From NCBI RefSeq assembly GCF_002105755.1, contig NZ_CP020821.1, forward strand, positions 2,356,001 to 2,420,000: a DNA stretch of 64,000 bases, read 5' to 3'. This DNA is from Mycobacterium colombiense CECT 3035. Lineage in GTDB: Bacteria; Actinomycetota; Actinomycetes; Mycobacteriales; Mycobacteriaceae. Below are positions 55,116 through 64,000 of this stretch, one piece after another. A model generated the notes under the pieces. That model had not been told where the DNA came from and ran no database searches. It saw nothing but the letters and a program-made list of their open reading frames with translations. Made by a program: the position numbers and the translations under genes. The stretch's first letter is position 1. Each line of letters starts with the position of its first letter.

Positions 55116-56084
55116 CTAATGGCCGCGCTGGGCGGCCAGTTCGGCCACCTGCCTGACCGCGGATTCCAGGGCGTAGTCGGCGTCCACCACCGCTCCCTTG
55201 ACGTTGGCGTTGAGCGCCGCGACCACCTTCATCGCCGTCGCCACCGAGTCACGCGACCACCGCCGGGCCTGTTTCTGCGCCTTCTGCACCCGCCACGGCG
55301 GCATCCCGAGCTGCGACGCCAGCCGATAAGGGTCGCCGGACAGCGGGCCGACCCGTCCGATCGTGTGAATCGCCTCGGCCAGCGCATCGGCCAGCACCAC
55401 CAGCGGCTCGCCCCGCATCATCGCCCAGCGCAGCGCCTCGGCGGCTCCCTCGATGTCACCGACCACCGCCTTGTCCGCGATGTCGAAGCCCTTCACCTCG
55501 GCCTTGCCGCTGTGGTACCGGCGCACCGCCGCGGCGTCGACCACCCCGCCGGTGTCGGCGACCAATTGGGAGCAGGCAGAGGCCAATTCCCGCAGATCCG
55601 AACCGACCGAATCCAGCATCGCCGTCACCGTCTCCTCGTCGGCCTTGACCCGCAGACGGCGAAATTCCTTGCGGACGAAGTCGATCCGTTCGCTGAGTTT
55701 GGTGATCCGCGCGCACGCATGCACCTCGGCGCCAAGCGACTGCAGCTCGGTGGCCAGCGCCTTGGCCCGCCCGCCGCCCGAGTGCACCACCACCAGCACC
55801 ACACCCGTCGGCATGTCGTTCGCGGCCGAAACAATCACTCCCGCAGCGTCTTTGCCCGCCTCGCCGGCGGCCTCCAGAACCACGATGCGCTCGTCGGCGA
55901 ACAACGACGGGCTCAGCAGCTCGGCGAGCTCATACGTGCTGACGTCGCCCGCCCGCATCCGGTTGACCGGCACGTCGTCGGTGCCGGCCCGCTTCCGCGC
56001 CAACCGCAGCACGTCGGCCACCGCCCGCTCGACCAGCAGTTCCTCGTCTCCCAGGACCAGGTGCAACGGCGAAACCTCGCTCAC
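55116..56084 (-). CDS. holA: DNA polymerase III delta subunit
   Basis: A 322-residue clamp-loader subunit. [14 protein letters not shown] at the N-terminus, [26 protein letters not shown], and VFxx-type domain [26 protein letters not shown] with [16 protein letters not shown]. The fold is AAA-like without ATPase motifs, as usual for delta. It opens the beta clamp. Counterpart of Rv2413c, converging with rpsT. Confidence 0.93.
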   Translation of the reverse strand: MSEVSPLHLVLGDEELLVERAVADVLRLARKRAGTDDVPVNRMRAGDVSTYELAELLSPSLFADERIVVLEAAGEAGKDAAGVIVSAANDMPTGVVLVVVHSGGGRAKALATELQSLGAEVHACARITKLSERIDFVRKEFRRLRVKADEETVTAMLDSVGSDLRELASACSQLVADTGGVVDAAAVRRYHSGKAEVKGFDIADKAVVGDIEGAAEALRWAMMRGEPLVVLADALAEAIHTIGRVGPLSGDPYRLASQLGMPPWRVQKAQKQARRWSRDSVATAMKVVAALNANVKGAVVDADYALESAVRQVAELAAQRGH

Positions 56085-56159
56085 CCCACGATGGTGTCAC
56101 GCCCCACCGACTGCGCCGCTCGGGGATCCGGCGGGACCGAGCCCCGACCCGGCTTCGCC

Positions 56160-57701
56160 CTACCCCAGCCCGGCCAGCACCCAGGCCAGCCCGGTCAGCG
56201 CCGCCACTGCGGCGGCGAGACGGAACGGCCGCCACCGCCACAGCAGCACCGCCAGCACCGTGACACCGCCGACGATCACTGTGCCGGGGAGGCCCTCGGG
56301 AACCGGCAGGGTCGCGCCGGGCAGATCGGCCGCCCAGCGGGCGACCCCGTCCACCCACCACAACTCGGGACCGGTGAAGCGGATCAGCAGCCGCGCGGCG
56401 GCCGGCCACACCGCGCAGAGCGCCGCCGCGGCGGTGCCGAGCACGGTGATCGGCGCGATCACCGCGGCCACCACCAGATTCGCGAGCGCGGCGACCACGC
56501 TGAAACGGCCCGAGATGGCCGCAACCAGGGGCGCGGTCACCACCTGCGCGGCCCAGGCGACCGCGAGCGCGTCGGCCAGCGGCTTGGGCCACCCCTTCGC
56601 CACCAGGCGCCGTGACCAGACCGGCGCGACGACGATAAGCGCGGCGGTGGCGACCACCGACAGCGCGAACCCCACGTCGACGGCCAGCGCGGGGGCGATG
56701 GCCAGCAGCACCAGCACGGTGGTCGCCAGGGCCGGAATGGCTTGGCGCCGGCGCGAAGACAGCATTCCCAGCAGTGCGATGGCACCCATCACCGCCGCCC
56801 GCACCACACTCGCCGTCGGCTGCACCACGATGACGAAGGCCACCAGCGCCAGCGCGGCGAGGACGACGGCCGCGCGGGGACCGATCAACCGCGCCGAGAA
56901 CAGCACGGCGGCGCACACGATCGTCACGTTGGCCCCCGACACGGCCATCAGGTGCGTCATGCCGGCGGCGCGAAAGTCGCGGCTGGTGTCGCCCGGCACC
57001 GCCGAGGTGTCACCGAGTACCAGTGCGGGCAGCATCGCCGCCTGCTCGCCGGGCAGTGTGTCGCGAACGACGGCGGCGAACCGGCCACGCACCCCGTGCG
57101 CGGCGCGCTGCACTGCGCTCGCGGTGCCCATGACGGGCCGCCCCGACGCGTTGAGCACCGCGACCGTCAGGTCGCGACGGGCCGGGCGGGTGATGCGCGC
57201 GGTGAACCGCACCGGCTGGCCAACCGTCACGGAGCCGAAGTCCGAGGCGCGCGCGAAAACGACGACACGGCCGGATGTTTGGGCGTCGCGCAGCCGTTGC
57301 AGGGAGGCCTTGAACATCATCCGGCTGCTGCCCAGCGACACCGGGCTTTCGGTGGGGGTGACCGTGACGGGGGCGCTGCCGCCGAAGGCCGCGGTGATCG
57401 GGTGGTGAGCGACCGCGTCGGCGCGCAGCGCGACGGCGAAGCCGTATCCGGCCCCCACCACACCGATCGCGGCCACGCCGGCGCTGACCGCCCGCAGCCG
57501 CGCCGTCCGGCCGGGTCGGTACGCGGCGCGCCATGCCAGCACACCGGACGCGGCGATCAGCGCCACGCAGCACCCGGCGAGCATCCGGCCGGCCGACCAC
57601 CAGATCCCGCCCGCGGTCACCGCCCAGCAGGTCAACGCCGCGGGCACCAGGCGCACATCCACATGCCCGGAGGGCGATTCGCCCGCCCCGGGGTGCACCA
57701 C
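56160..57701 (-). CDS. comEC: ComEC/Rec2-type membrane channel protein
   Basis: About 513 residues from the GTG at 57701 (another GTG at 57698). Helices at the N-terminus, then GEQAAMLPALVLGDTSAVPGD and HLMAVSGANVTIVCA, the family signature, followed by about eight more helices (the competence domain). It lacks the C-terminal metallo-beta-lactamase nuclease domain of full ComEC, as in M. tuberculosis (Rv2414c, similar length). It would pass single-stranded DNA through the membrane; natural uptake in mycobacteria is unproven. Five bases after comEA. Confidence 0.9.
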   Translation of the reverse strand: MVHPGAGESPSGHVDVRLVPAALTCWAVTAGGIWWSAGRMLAGCCVALIAASGVLAWRAAYRPGRTARLRAVSAGVAAIGVVGAGYGFAVALRADAVAHHPITAAFGGSAPVTVTPTESPVSLGSSRMMFKASLQRLRDAQTSGRVVVFARASDFGSVTVGQPVRFTARITRPARRDLTVAVLNASGRPVMGTASAVQRAAHGVRGRFAAVVRDTLPGEQAAMLPALVLGDTSAVPGDTSRDFRAAGMTHLMAVSGANVTIVCAAVLFSARLIGPRAAVVLAALALVAFVIVVQPTASVVRAAVMGAIALLGMLSSRRRQAIPALATTVLVLLAIAPALAVDVGFALSVVATAALIVVAPVWSRRLVAKGWPKPLADALAVAWAAQVVTAPLVAAISGRFSVVAALANLVVAAVIAPITVLGTAAAALCAVWPAAARLLIRFTGPELWWVDGVARWAADLPGATLPVPEGLPGTVIVGGVTVLAVLLWRWRPFRLAAAVAALTGLAWVLAGLG

Positions 57702-57706
57702 CGGGG

Positions 57707-58575
57707 TCAGACACGGACCAGGGCGCGCAGCTTCTCCAACCGCGCCGGCCCGATGCCTTCGACGTCGGCGAGCTGGTCGACGCTGGTGAATTTGCCGTTG
57801 GATTGCCGCCAAGCCACGATCGCGGCGGCGGTGACCGGCCCGACGCCGGGCAGCGCGTCGAGTTCCTCGACGGTCGCGGTGTTCAGGTCGACCGCCTGGC
57901 CCGGTTTCGGCGTGGCCGATCCCTTCGTCGGTGCGGGGGCCTTCGATGTGGGCGTCGTTGCGGTGGCCACGGAGCTGCCGAGCACCGTCGGCTGCCCGGG
58001 CGCGGGAGCGAGACCGACCACGATCTGTTCCCCGTCATCGAGCGGTCGGGCCATGTTCAGTCCGATGGTGTCCGCGCCGTTCACCGCACCCCCTGCGGCC
58101 TGCAGCGCATCGGCGATACGCGCGCCCGGCGCGAGGGTCACCAGGCCCGGGGTGTGCACCAGACCGACCACGCTGACCACCACCGGGCGGTCGGGGCCCG
58201 GCGATGGCGCGGCACCCGGACCCCCGACGACCGCGGGCCGGCCGTCGACACCTGCTCCACCGGCGGCAGCTTGGCCGACATCACCGGCGCCGGCCGGTCG
58301 CGCAGCAACGTGAAGACCGTGACCAGCACCGCCAGCGCCGCCACGATCGCGAGCCCGACGGCGCCGGCGCGCCCGGGGTCGGCGCGCACCCTGGCCACCC
58401 AGCCCCGGTCCCGCGATGCGTCGGGAAGCCACCGGGGCAGCAGCGAATTCTGGTCGTCGTCGGGGGTGTCCTCGGTCGACGCCGACCCGGAGTCGACCAC
58501 ACCGGCGTGCGCGTCGGTCTCCGGTTCGGCGTTGAGCCGCCGCTGCAGGCGCTCCGCCGGAAGTTCTGTTCGCAT
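57707..58575 (-). pseudogene. comEA: ComEA-type DNA-binding protein, frameshifted
   Basis: Two minus frames make one ComEA of about 290 residues. The first (start 58575, MRTELPAERLQRRLN) has the membrane anchor VGLAIVAALAVLVTVFTLL. The second has the SLBB-like segment VVSVVGLVHTPGLVTL and the C-terminal helix-hairpin-helix pair VDLNTATVEELDALPGVGP, TAAAIVAWR and VEGIGPARLEKL. They join if one G is added to the run 58221-58225 (CCCCC on the plus strand). It would bind DNA and hand it to ComEC. Break may be a sequencing error. Confidence 0.85.
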
Positions 58576-58778
58576 GGACCGACGGTAGGTCCGCGCACCG
58601 CCAAAACGGCCCCGCTCAACGGCGCCGCGGGCCCGAACTGTGGATTAACCCGAGGCTGTGCACGGGGCCTGCGAGGGATGGGTCAAGATGGAAGCCGAGC
58701 GAACGACCGGCATCGCCAGAAAACAGCTCTGGGCGCTGCGTCGTCACCCTCACCGGAGAGAAACGACAGGAGGCTGCC

Positions 58779-59939
58779 ATGCAACTGGCGCTCACGCCCG
58801 AGGAAGCCGCGTTCCGCGACGAACTCCGCACCATCTACACGACCAAGATTCCCGAGGAGATGCGCGAGCGGGTGCGCCGAGGCGCGGCCGAGGTGAACCA
58901 CGACGACATCGTGACCAGCCACAAGATCCTGCACGAGCACGGCCTGGCGGTACCGAACTGGCCGGTCGAGTGGGGCGGCAAGGACTGGACGCCGACCCAG
59001 CATCAGATCTGGGCCGACGAGATGCAGTTGGCGTGCGTGCCGGAGCCGCTGAACTTCAACACCAAGATGGTGGGCCCGGTGATCGCCGAATTCGGTTCGG
59101 AGGAGGTCAAACAACGCTTCCTGCCCCCGACGGCCAGCCTCGACATCTGGTGGTGCCAGGGATTCTCCGAGCCCGAGGCGGGATCGGACCTGGCGTCGCT
59201 GCGCACCACCGCGGTCCGCGACGGCGACAGCTACGTCGTCAACGGCCAGAAGACCTGGACCACGCTGGGGCAGTACGCGGACTGGATCTTCTGCCTGGTC
59301 CGTACCGACCCGCAGGCGCCCAAGCGGCAGGCCGGCATCTCGTTCCTGCTGTTCGAGATGAACACCCCGGGCGTCACCCTGCGACCCATCAAGACGATCG
59401 ACGGCGGCCACGAGATCAACGAGGTCTTCTTCGAGGACGTCCGGGTGCCCGCCAATCAGCTTGTCGGAGAAGAGAATAAGGGCTGGACGTACGCGAAATT
59501 CCTGCTGGGCAACGAGCGCACGGGTATCGCCGGGGTGGGACGGACCAAGGTGCGCCTCGCCGAGGTGAAGAAGCACGCCGCGGCCACCGGGGTGCTCGAC
59601 GACCCGCTGTTCGCGGCGCGGCTGGCCGAGGCCGAAAACGAGTTGCTGGCACTGGAACTCACGCAGTCGCGAGTGGTCACCGACTCCACGGACGGCCAGC
59701 CCAACCCGGCGTCGTCGGTGCTCAAGCTGCGCGGCAGTCAACTGCAGCAGGCGGCCACCGAATTGCTCGTCGAGGTGGCCGGCCCGGACGCGCTGCCGGC
59801 CGACGGCGAAGACATCGCGTCGCCGTCCTGGGCGCAACACAGTGCGCCCCACTACCTCAACTACCGCAAGACGTCGATCTACGGCGGTAGCAGCGAGGTG
59901 CAGCGCAACATCATCGCGTCGACGATTCTGGGATTGTGA
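58779..59939 (+). CDS. acyl-CoA dehydrogenase, subunit 1 of a pair
   Basis: A 386-residue FadE protein with AGGAGG five bases before the ATG. FAD/substrate loop CQGFSEPEAGSDLASL, VNGQKTWTTLGQYADWI, FEDVRVPANQLVGEENKGW and the C-terminal IYGGSSEVQRNIIAS, where the Glu of the usual YEG motif is Gly. It is followed seven bases later by a second, shorter relative. This alpha/beta layout is that of heterotetrameric FadE/ChsE enzymes that act on sterol side chains or other branched acyl-CoAs. Confidence 0.93.
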   Translation: MQLALTPEEAAFRDELRTIYTTKIPEEMRERVRRGAAEVNHDDIVTSHKILHEHGLAVPNWPVEWGGKDWTPTQHQIWADEMQLACVPEPLNFNTKMVGPVIAEFGSEEVKQRFLPPTASLDIWWCQGFSEPEAGSDLASLRTTAVRDGDSYVVNGQKTWTTLGQYADWIFCLVRTDPQAPKRQAGISFLLFEMNTPGVTLRPIKTIDGGHEINEVFFEDVRVPANQLVGEENKGWTYAKFLLGNERTGIAGVGRTKVRLAEVKKHAAATGVLDDPLFAARLAEAENELLALELTQSRVVTDSTDGQPNPASSVLKLRGSQLQQAATELLVEVAGPDALPADGEDIASPSWAQHSAPHYLNYRKTSIYGGSSEVQRNIIASTILGL

Positions 59940-59946
59940 GGCAGCC

Positions 59947-61053
59947 ATGGACTTTCAACTGAGCGACGAGCAAGCCCTGCTCCGCGACACCACCCGCGAT
60001 CTGTTGTCGCGCAGCTACGACCCGGAAAGCCGCAACAAGATCATCGGCTCCGATCTGGGCTGGAGCAAGGAGGTGTGGAATCAGCTCGCCGACACCGGGA
60101 TCCTCGGACTGGGTTTCGAGCCGGAGGAGTCGGGCCAGATCGAGATCATGGTGGTGCTCAACGAGGTCGGGCGCCGGCTGGCCCCCGAACCGGTGCTGCA
60201 CGCGGCGCTGGGGCCCGGCGCGCTGATCGCCGAGTTGGGCAGCGCCGAGCAGAAGCAACTGCTCGACGAGGTCGCGGGCGGGCAGCGGCTGCTCGCGTTC
60301 GCCCACCTCGAGCCGGGCCAGCGCAAGCCCTCGGCCGAGGTGAGCACCAAGGCTGAGCAGCAAGGTGATTCGTGGACGCTAAGCGGCCGGAAGAACCCGG
60401 TGCTCGCCGGGGACTGCGCCGACACTCTGGTGGTCAGCGCGGCGCTGCCCAGCGGTGGCACCGGCCTGTTCCTGGTCGACGCCGCAGCGGTGACCAGGCA
60501 CCCGTACCGGACGTTCGACGGACAGCGCGGCGCCCAGATCGACCTGGACTCCACCGCCGCGCAACCCCTGGGCGAGGCGGTCGACGCGTCGGGCGCCATC
60601 CGCGACGGCCTGGTCCGCATCCAGTCGGCGCTGTGCGCCGAAGCGCTGGGGGCCATGGAGGAATCGCTGCGCCTGACCACCGATTACCTCAAGACGCGCA
60701 AGCAGTTCGGTGTCACGCTCAACAAATTCCAGGCGCTCACGCAGCGCGCCGCCGACATGTACGTGTCGCTGGAATTGGCCCGCAGCATGACGTTGTACGC
60801 GGCGATGTCGATCGCCGACGGCACCATCGACCCGGTGATCGCCTCGCGCGCCAAGCTGCAGATCGGCCGCTCGGGCCGGCACATCGCGCAGGAGTCGGTG
60901 CAGATGCACGGCGGCATCGGGGTGACGGCGGAATACCCGATCAGCCATTACGCCGCCCGGCTCACCGCGATCGAACACACCCTGGGAACCTCGGGCGAGC
61001 ACCTGCACAACCTCATCGATCACCTCGGCGACTACGACCTGGCCCGCCTCTAA
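59947..61053 (+). CDS. acyl-CoA dehydrogenase, subunit 2 of a pair
   Basis: A 368-residue FadE with a reduced central domain: the flavin loop is weak (FAHLEPGQRKPSAE), but TTDYLKTRKQFGVTLNKFQA, AKLQIGRSGRHIAQESVQMH and GGIGVTAEYPISHY are strong. It should pair with the protein before to form one active site each, as in the FadE17/FadE18-type pairs. Three bases separate its stop from the PPOX gene. Confidence 0.92.
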   Translation: MDFQLSDEQALLRDTTRDLLSRSYDPESRNKIIGSDLGWSKEVWNQLADTGILGLGFEPEESGQIEIMVVLNEVGRRLAPEPVLHAALGPGALIAELGSAEQKQLLDEVAGGQRLLAFAHLEPGQRKPSAEVSTKAEQQGDSWTLSGRKNPVLAGDCADTLVVSAALPSGGTGLFLVDAAAVTRHPYRTFDGQRGAQIDLDSTAAQPLGEAVDASGAIRDGLVRIQSALCAEALGAMEESLRLTTDYLKTRKQFGVTLNKFQALTQRAADMYVSLELARSMTLYAAMSIADGTIDPVIASRAKLQIGRSGRHIAQESVQMHGGIGVTAEYPISHYAARLTAIEHTLGTSGEHLHNLIDHLGDYDLARL

Positions 61054-61056
61054 CGC

Positions 61057-61479
61057 ATGGCCGAGTTATCCGACAGGGTCGTCGAGTTCCTGTCAACCGG
61101 CACCCGTACCGGGATGCTGGGGTACCTCGCGGCCGACGGCCGCCCGCTGGTCGCGCCGGTGTGGTTCGTGGTCGACGACGGACAGCTGGCGTTCAACACC
61201 GGGCGCGACACGTCGAAAGGCCGTGCCCTGGCTCGTGATCCGCGGGTGGTGATGTGCGTCGACGATCCTCATCCGCCCTATTCGTTCGTCCAGGTACAGG
61301 GCGTGGCCACGGTCAGCGAGGATCCGCAGGACGTGCTCGACATCGCCACCCGCACCGGTGGCCGCTACATGGGCGCCGACCGCGCCGACGAATTCGGCCG
61401 CCGCAACGCCGTTCCCGGTGAATTGGTGGTTCGGGTGCGGCCGACGAAGGTCAACGCAGGGTTCGATATCAGCAACTAG
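61057..61479 (+). CDS. PPOX-fold F420/FMN-binding oxidoreductase
   Basis: A 140-residue split-barrel protein: TGMLGYLAADGRPLVAPVWF, then TGRDTSKGRALARDPRVVMC, YSFVQVQGVATVSEDPQ and ELVVRVRPTKVNAGF. Pattern of mycobacterial PPOX-class F420-dependent reductases (Rv1155/Rv2991 type). Close spacing to the FadE pair and the DapB-like gene suggests a shared operon for lipid or xenobiotic reduction. Confidence 0.88.
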   Translation: MAELSDRVVEFLSTGTRTGMLGYLAADGRPLVAPVWFVVDDGQLAFNTGRDTSKGRALARDPRVVMCVDDPHPPYSFVQVQGVATVSEDPQDVLDIATRTGGRYMGADRADEFGRRNAVPGELVVRVRPTKVNAGFDISN

Positions 61480-61503
61480 TTGGCGCACGGCAAAGGAGCC
61501 GCG

Positions 61504-62562
61504 ATGAGCAAGGCAAGCACAGACCGTCCGCTGCGGGTGATCCAGTGGACGACCGGCAACATCGGTCGTCGTTCGCTGCACGCCATCATCGGGCGGCCCG
61601 ACCTCGAACTGGCCGGCGTGTATGCGCATGGCGCCGACAAGGTCGGGGTCGACGCCGCCGACTTGGCGGGCTGGCCCGAGCCGACCGGGGTCCACGCGAC
61701 GAACGACATCGACGCGCTGTTGGCCCTAGGCGCCGACGCGTGCTGCTACAACCCGTTGTGGCCCAACGTCGATGAGTTGGTCCGGCTGCTGGAAGCGGGA
61801 GTAAACGTGTGCACCAGCGCGGCGTGGATTACCGGCGGAAAGCAGACTCCACAGGACCGCAAGCGCATCGAGGACGCCTGCCGCAAGGGCAATTCGACGA
61901 TCTTCGGCAGCGGTGCCCACCCGGGCATGACGAACATGGTGGGCATGGTGCTGTCCGCCTCGTGCGAGCGTGTCGACGAGATCCGCATCACCGAGTCGGT
62001 CGACTGCTCGACCTATGAGTCGGCGGAAACCCAGACGGCCATGGGGTTTTCGCAAGACCCCGATACCCCGGGGCTGGCCGAGAATGTCCGTCGGGAAAGC
62101 GAGGTCTTCGCCGAATCGGCCGCGATGATGGCCGACGCGATCGGGGCGAAGCTGGACAAGACGACCTTCGACGTCACGTTCACCGCGGCCACCGATGATT
62201 CCGATCTGGGCTTCATGAAGATTCCCGCCGGCACGGTCGGCAGCGTCTACGGCTACCACCGCGGCTGGGTCGGCGATCGCAACGTCGTCAGCGTCGGGTT
62301 CAACTGGACCATGGGCAGTCACGTCGTGCCACCCAAACCGCTCGAGCACGGCCACGTCATCCAGGTGTTCGGGCTACCCAACATGCGCACCGTCTTGCAC
62401 TGCCTGCCGCCCAAGGATTGGACGGAGCCCGGGTTCATGGGCCTGGGAATGATTTACACCGCGATGCCGGTTACCAACGCCGTCCCGGCGGTGGTGGCCG
62501 CCGAACCCGGGATCGTCACGCTCGCGGATTTGCCGCCCGTCACCGGTCGGCTGGCCCACTAG
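61504..62562 (+). CDS. DapB-fold NAD(P)-dependent oxidoreductase
   Basis: A 352-residue protein with N-terminal Rossmann fold (VIQWTTGNIGRRSLHAIIGR), a long helix, then ATVxx-type domain with FGSGAHPGMTNMVGM and a C-terminal HVIQVFGLPNMRT. It resembles actinobacterial dihydrodipicolinate-reductase-like proteins found in sterol and lipid clusters; the true substrate is unknown. AAAGGAG precedes the ATG at 61504. Last gene of this operon. Confidence 0.87.
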   Translation: MSKASTDRPLRVIQWTTGNIGRRSLHAIIGRPDLELAGVYAHGADKVGVDAADLAGWPEPTGVHATNDIDALLALGADACCYNPLWPNVDELVRLLEAGVNVCTSAAWITGGKQTPQDRKRIEDACRKGNSTIFGSGAHPGMTNMVGMVLSASCERVDEIRITESVDCSTYESAETQTAMGFSQDPDTPGLAENVRRESEVFAESAAMMADAIGAKLDKTTFDVTFTAATDDSDLGFMKIPAGTVGSVYGYHRGWVGDRNVVSVGFNWTMGSHVVPPKPLEHGHVIQVFGLPNMRTVLHCLPPKDWTEPGFMGLGMIYTAMPVTNAVPAVVAAEPGIVTLADLPPVTGRLAH

Positions 62563-62619
62563 CGGGTATGCCGTTCGCCACAACTGGCGGCCCCCGGGAG
62601 GAACGCTTGCGTGCACTAA

Positions 62620-62636
62620 GGTTAGTATCCCTAACC
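62620..62636. promoter_or_regulatory. inverted repeat resembling split IdeR half-sites before mmpS
   Basis: GGTTAG-TATCC-CTAACC. The arms equal the IdeR half-sites, but the 5-base centre is wider than the one-base centre of a normal iron box. mmpS4/mmpL4 of M. tuberculosis is iron-controlled, so control by IdeR or by an MmpR-type repressor is possible. Confidence 0.5.
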
Positions 62637-62702
62637 GAGCAAATGTTCCGTTGACATTGATGTCGTCGGCGACGGTTGGTGAGCTTTGCGGAAGGCGGTC
62701 AG

Positions 62703-63170
62703 GTGGTGGCTAGTCCGGACTCAGGTCCCCGCCCCGGCATTGTGACCCGCGTGCTGAGGCAAGGGTGGATCCCGCTGCTGCTGGTGGTCGTGCTGGCTGT
62801 GTCTGCACTCGTGGTGTCGCGGCTGCACAAGCTCTTCGGTTCGGAAGATCTCAACGCGAACGCCGGCAAGGGGATTGAAATCGTGCAGTTCAACCCGAAA
62901 GTCGTCGTCTACGAGATTTCCGGTCCGCCCGGGGCGACCGCCAACATCAACTACTGGGACGCGGACGCCAACACGCATCAGGTCAACAATGCCCCCCTGC
63001 CGTGGTCGACCACCATCTCGACCACACTGCCCTCGGTGAGCGCCAACATCATGGCGCAGAGCGACGGCAGCACGATCAGCTGCAAGATCACCGTGGACGG
63101 CGTCGTCCGCGCTAACCAGAACTCCGATGGCCATAACGCCCAGACCTTCTGCCTGGTGAAGTCCGCATGA
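62703..63170 (+). CDS. mmpS: MmpS-family membrane protein
   Basis: About 155 residues from the GTG at 62703 (62706 is an equal choice; GGAAGG is upstream). One N-terminal helix (WIPLLLVVVLAVSALVVSRL), then an outer beta domain KVVVYEISGPPGATANINYW with SWSTTIST-like strands and the paired cysteines ISCKITVDG and QTFCLVKSA, typical of MmpS4/5. It works with the MmpL transporter behind it to export siderophore or lipid. ATGA overlap with mmpL. Confidence 0.92.
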   Translation: MVASPDSGPRPGIVTRVLRQGWIPLLLVVVLAVSALVVSRLHKLFGSEDLNANAGKGIEIVQFNPKVVVYEISGPPGATANINYWDADANTHQVNNAPLPWSTTISTTLPSVSANIMAQSDGSTISCKITVDGVVRANQNSDGHNAQTFCLVKSA

Positions 63171-64000
63171 GCAATGTGAACAACGAGACCGAGCGCGACC
63201 TGAGCGCGGCCGATACCGGCCCGATCACAACCCGGGGCCTGTCCAAGGCCGAGCGCGGCCACCGCCCCTACCTTCCCCATGCGATCCGCATCTTCGCGAT
63301 ACCGATCATTGTGGGCTGGGTTGCCATCACAGTGCTGGTGAACGTCCTGGTCCCCTCCCTGGAAGTGGTCGGCGAGGCGCATTCGGCGCCGATGACCCCC
63401 CTGGACGCGCCGTCGATGAAGGCGATGATGCGCCTGGGCAGTAACTTCCACGAATTCAACTCGAACAGCACCGTGATGATCGTGCTCGAAGGCCAGCAAC
63501 CCTTGGGCCCCGATGCACATAAGTACTACGACAAGCTGATCCGAGACCTGCGCAAGGATCCCGCGCACATCCAGCACATCCAGGACTTCTGGGGCGACCG
63601 CCTGACCGCCGCGGGCGCGCAGAGCGCCGACGCCAAGGGCGCGTACGTACAGGTGAACCTCGCCGGTAATCAGGGCACCACGCAGGCCAACGACTCCGTG
63701 GACGCCGTCCGCAAGGTGATCGACGAGAACAAGGCGCCGCCCGGTGTGAAGGCCTACGTCACCGGGCCTGCGGCACTGTCCGACGACATGCACATCATCG
63801 GCAACGCCAGCCTTGCCAAGATCACGCTGTTCACCCTGGGCGCGATCGCGATCATGTTGCTGCTGGTCTACCGATCCATCGTCACCACGCTCGTGCAGCT
63901 GTTCATGACCTTCGTGGCGCTGGCGTGCGCGCGCGGCGTCGTCGCGGTTCTGGCCTATAACAACGCATTCGGGCTCACCACGTTCGCTGCCAACATCCTC
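63167..64000 (+). CDS. mmpL: MmpL-family RND transporter (3' cut by window edge)
   Basis: First 278 residues of an MmpL transporter. Cytoplasmic N-terminus RGLSKAERGHRPYLPHAIR, first helix IFAIPIIVGWVAITVLVNVL, periplasmic porter domain beginning with PSLEVVGEAHSAPM, and helices 2-3 (ITLFTLGAIAIMLLLVYRS, TTLVQLFMTFVALACARG). No stop before the window end. Coupled to mmpS by a four-base overlap; the pair looks like MmpS4/L4 or MmpS5/L5. Substrate is possibly mycobactin-type siderophore, in keeping with the iron-box-like repeat. Confidence 0.95.
   Translation, partial: MSNVNNETERDLSAADTGPITTRGLSKAERGHRPYLPHAIRIFAIPIIVGWVAITVLVNVLVPSLEVVGEAHSAPMTPLDAPSMKAMMRLGSNFHEFNSNSTVMIVLEGQQPLGPDAHKYYDKLIRDLRKDPAHIQHIQDFWGDRLTAAGAQSADAKGAYVQVNLAGNQGTTQANDSVDAVRKVIDENKAPPGVKAYVTGPAALSDDMHIIGNASLAKITLFTLGAIAIMLLLVYRSIVTTLVQLFMTFVALACARGVVAVLAYNNAFGLTTFAANIL

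Overview
The window is high-GC actinobacterial DNA and almost certainly comes from a Mycobacterium. It carries mycobacterial marker genes: salicylate synthase mbtI behind an IdeR-type iron box, a DesA-type acyl-ACP desaturase, LppR lipoproteins with PknH-like sensor domains, mmpS/mmpL, many fadD/fadE genes, and leaderless genes with a TANNNT -10 about 6-7 bases before the start codon. From about 28.9 to 58.6 kb the gene order follows what I remember of the M. tuberculosis Rv2386c-Rv2415c segment. The genes that species has for rpfD, Rv2390c, che1, ggtB and PE24 are missing here, so this is another species, probably a slow-growing non-tuberculous one.

Layout. 1-1.5 kb: a chimera of three broken genes (hydrolase end, Old Yellow Enzyme fragment, headless SDR). 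1.5-9 kb: two divergent blocks of lipid/xenobiotic type. The minus block is an XRE-type regulator, an acyl-CoA ligase and a frameshifted hydrolase. The plus block is two unrecognised beta-rich proteins around an aminoglycoside-phosphotransferase-like kinase, plus a hotdog thioesterase. 9-17 kb: beta-lactamase-fold hydrolase, crotonase, a 998-residue PknK-like kinase/ATPase, a headless TetR remnant, an alpha/beta hydrolase and an intact TetR. 17.1-20.1 kb: an operon of acyl-CoA dehydrogenase, APH-like kinase and SDR, the split equivalent of animal ACAD10/ACAD11. 20.1-22.2 kb: gene-poor DNA around a DoxX-like membrane protein. 22.2-27.4 kb: an operon resembling the mymA locus (esterase, SDR, ferritin-like protein, flavin monooxygenase, MerR regulator). 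27.4-30.3 kb: a tiny secreted Cys peptide, desA paralogue and mbtI.

30.6-40.7 kb is the sulfur block: SbtA-like transporter, hemW, sulfite reductase sirA, APS reductase cysH, and the sulfate importer subI-cysT-cysW-cysA on the other strand. Both sulfur operons are preceded by a very short, apparently leaderless, cysteine-rich upstream ORF about 113-114 bases before the first gene. I read these as paired cysteine-sensing attenuators. 40.9-49.5 kb: GH15 trehalase-type enzyme, three tandem LppR-like lipoproteins, lepA, a PemK-like protein, a CBS protein and RNase Z. 49.5-58.6 kb: membrane proteins, HxlR regulator, the transglutaminase/alpha-E/ATP-grasp operon, rpsT, holA, comEC and comEA. 58.8-64 kb: paired acyl-CoA dehydrogenases with a PPOX protein and a DapB-like oxidoreductase, then mmpS and the start of mmpL.

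Three genes (hydrolase at 2.1 kb, ATP-grasp protein at 53.2 kb, comEA at 58.2 kb) are each broken by one base at a short C/G run. This may be sequencing error rather than biology. I saw no rRNA, tRNA, CRISPR array, insertion sequence or prophage.
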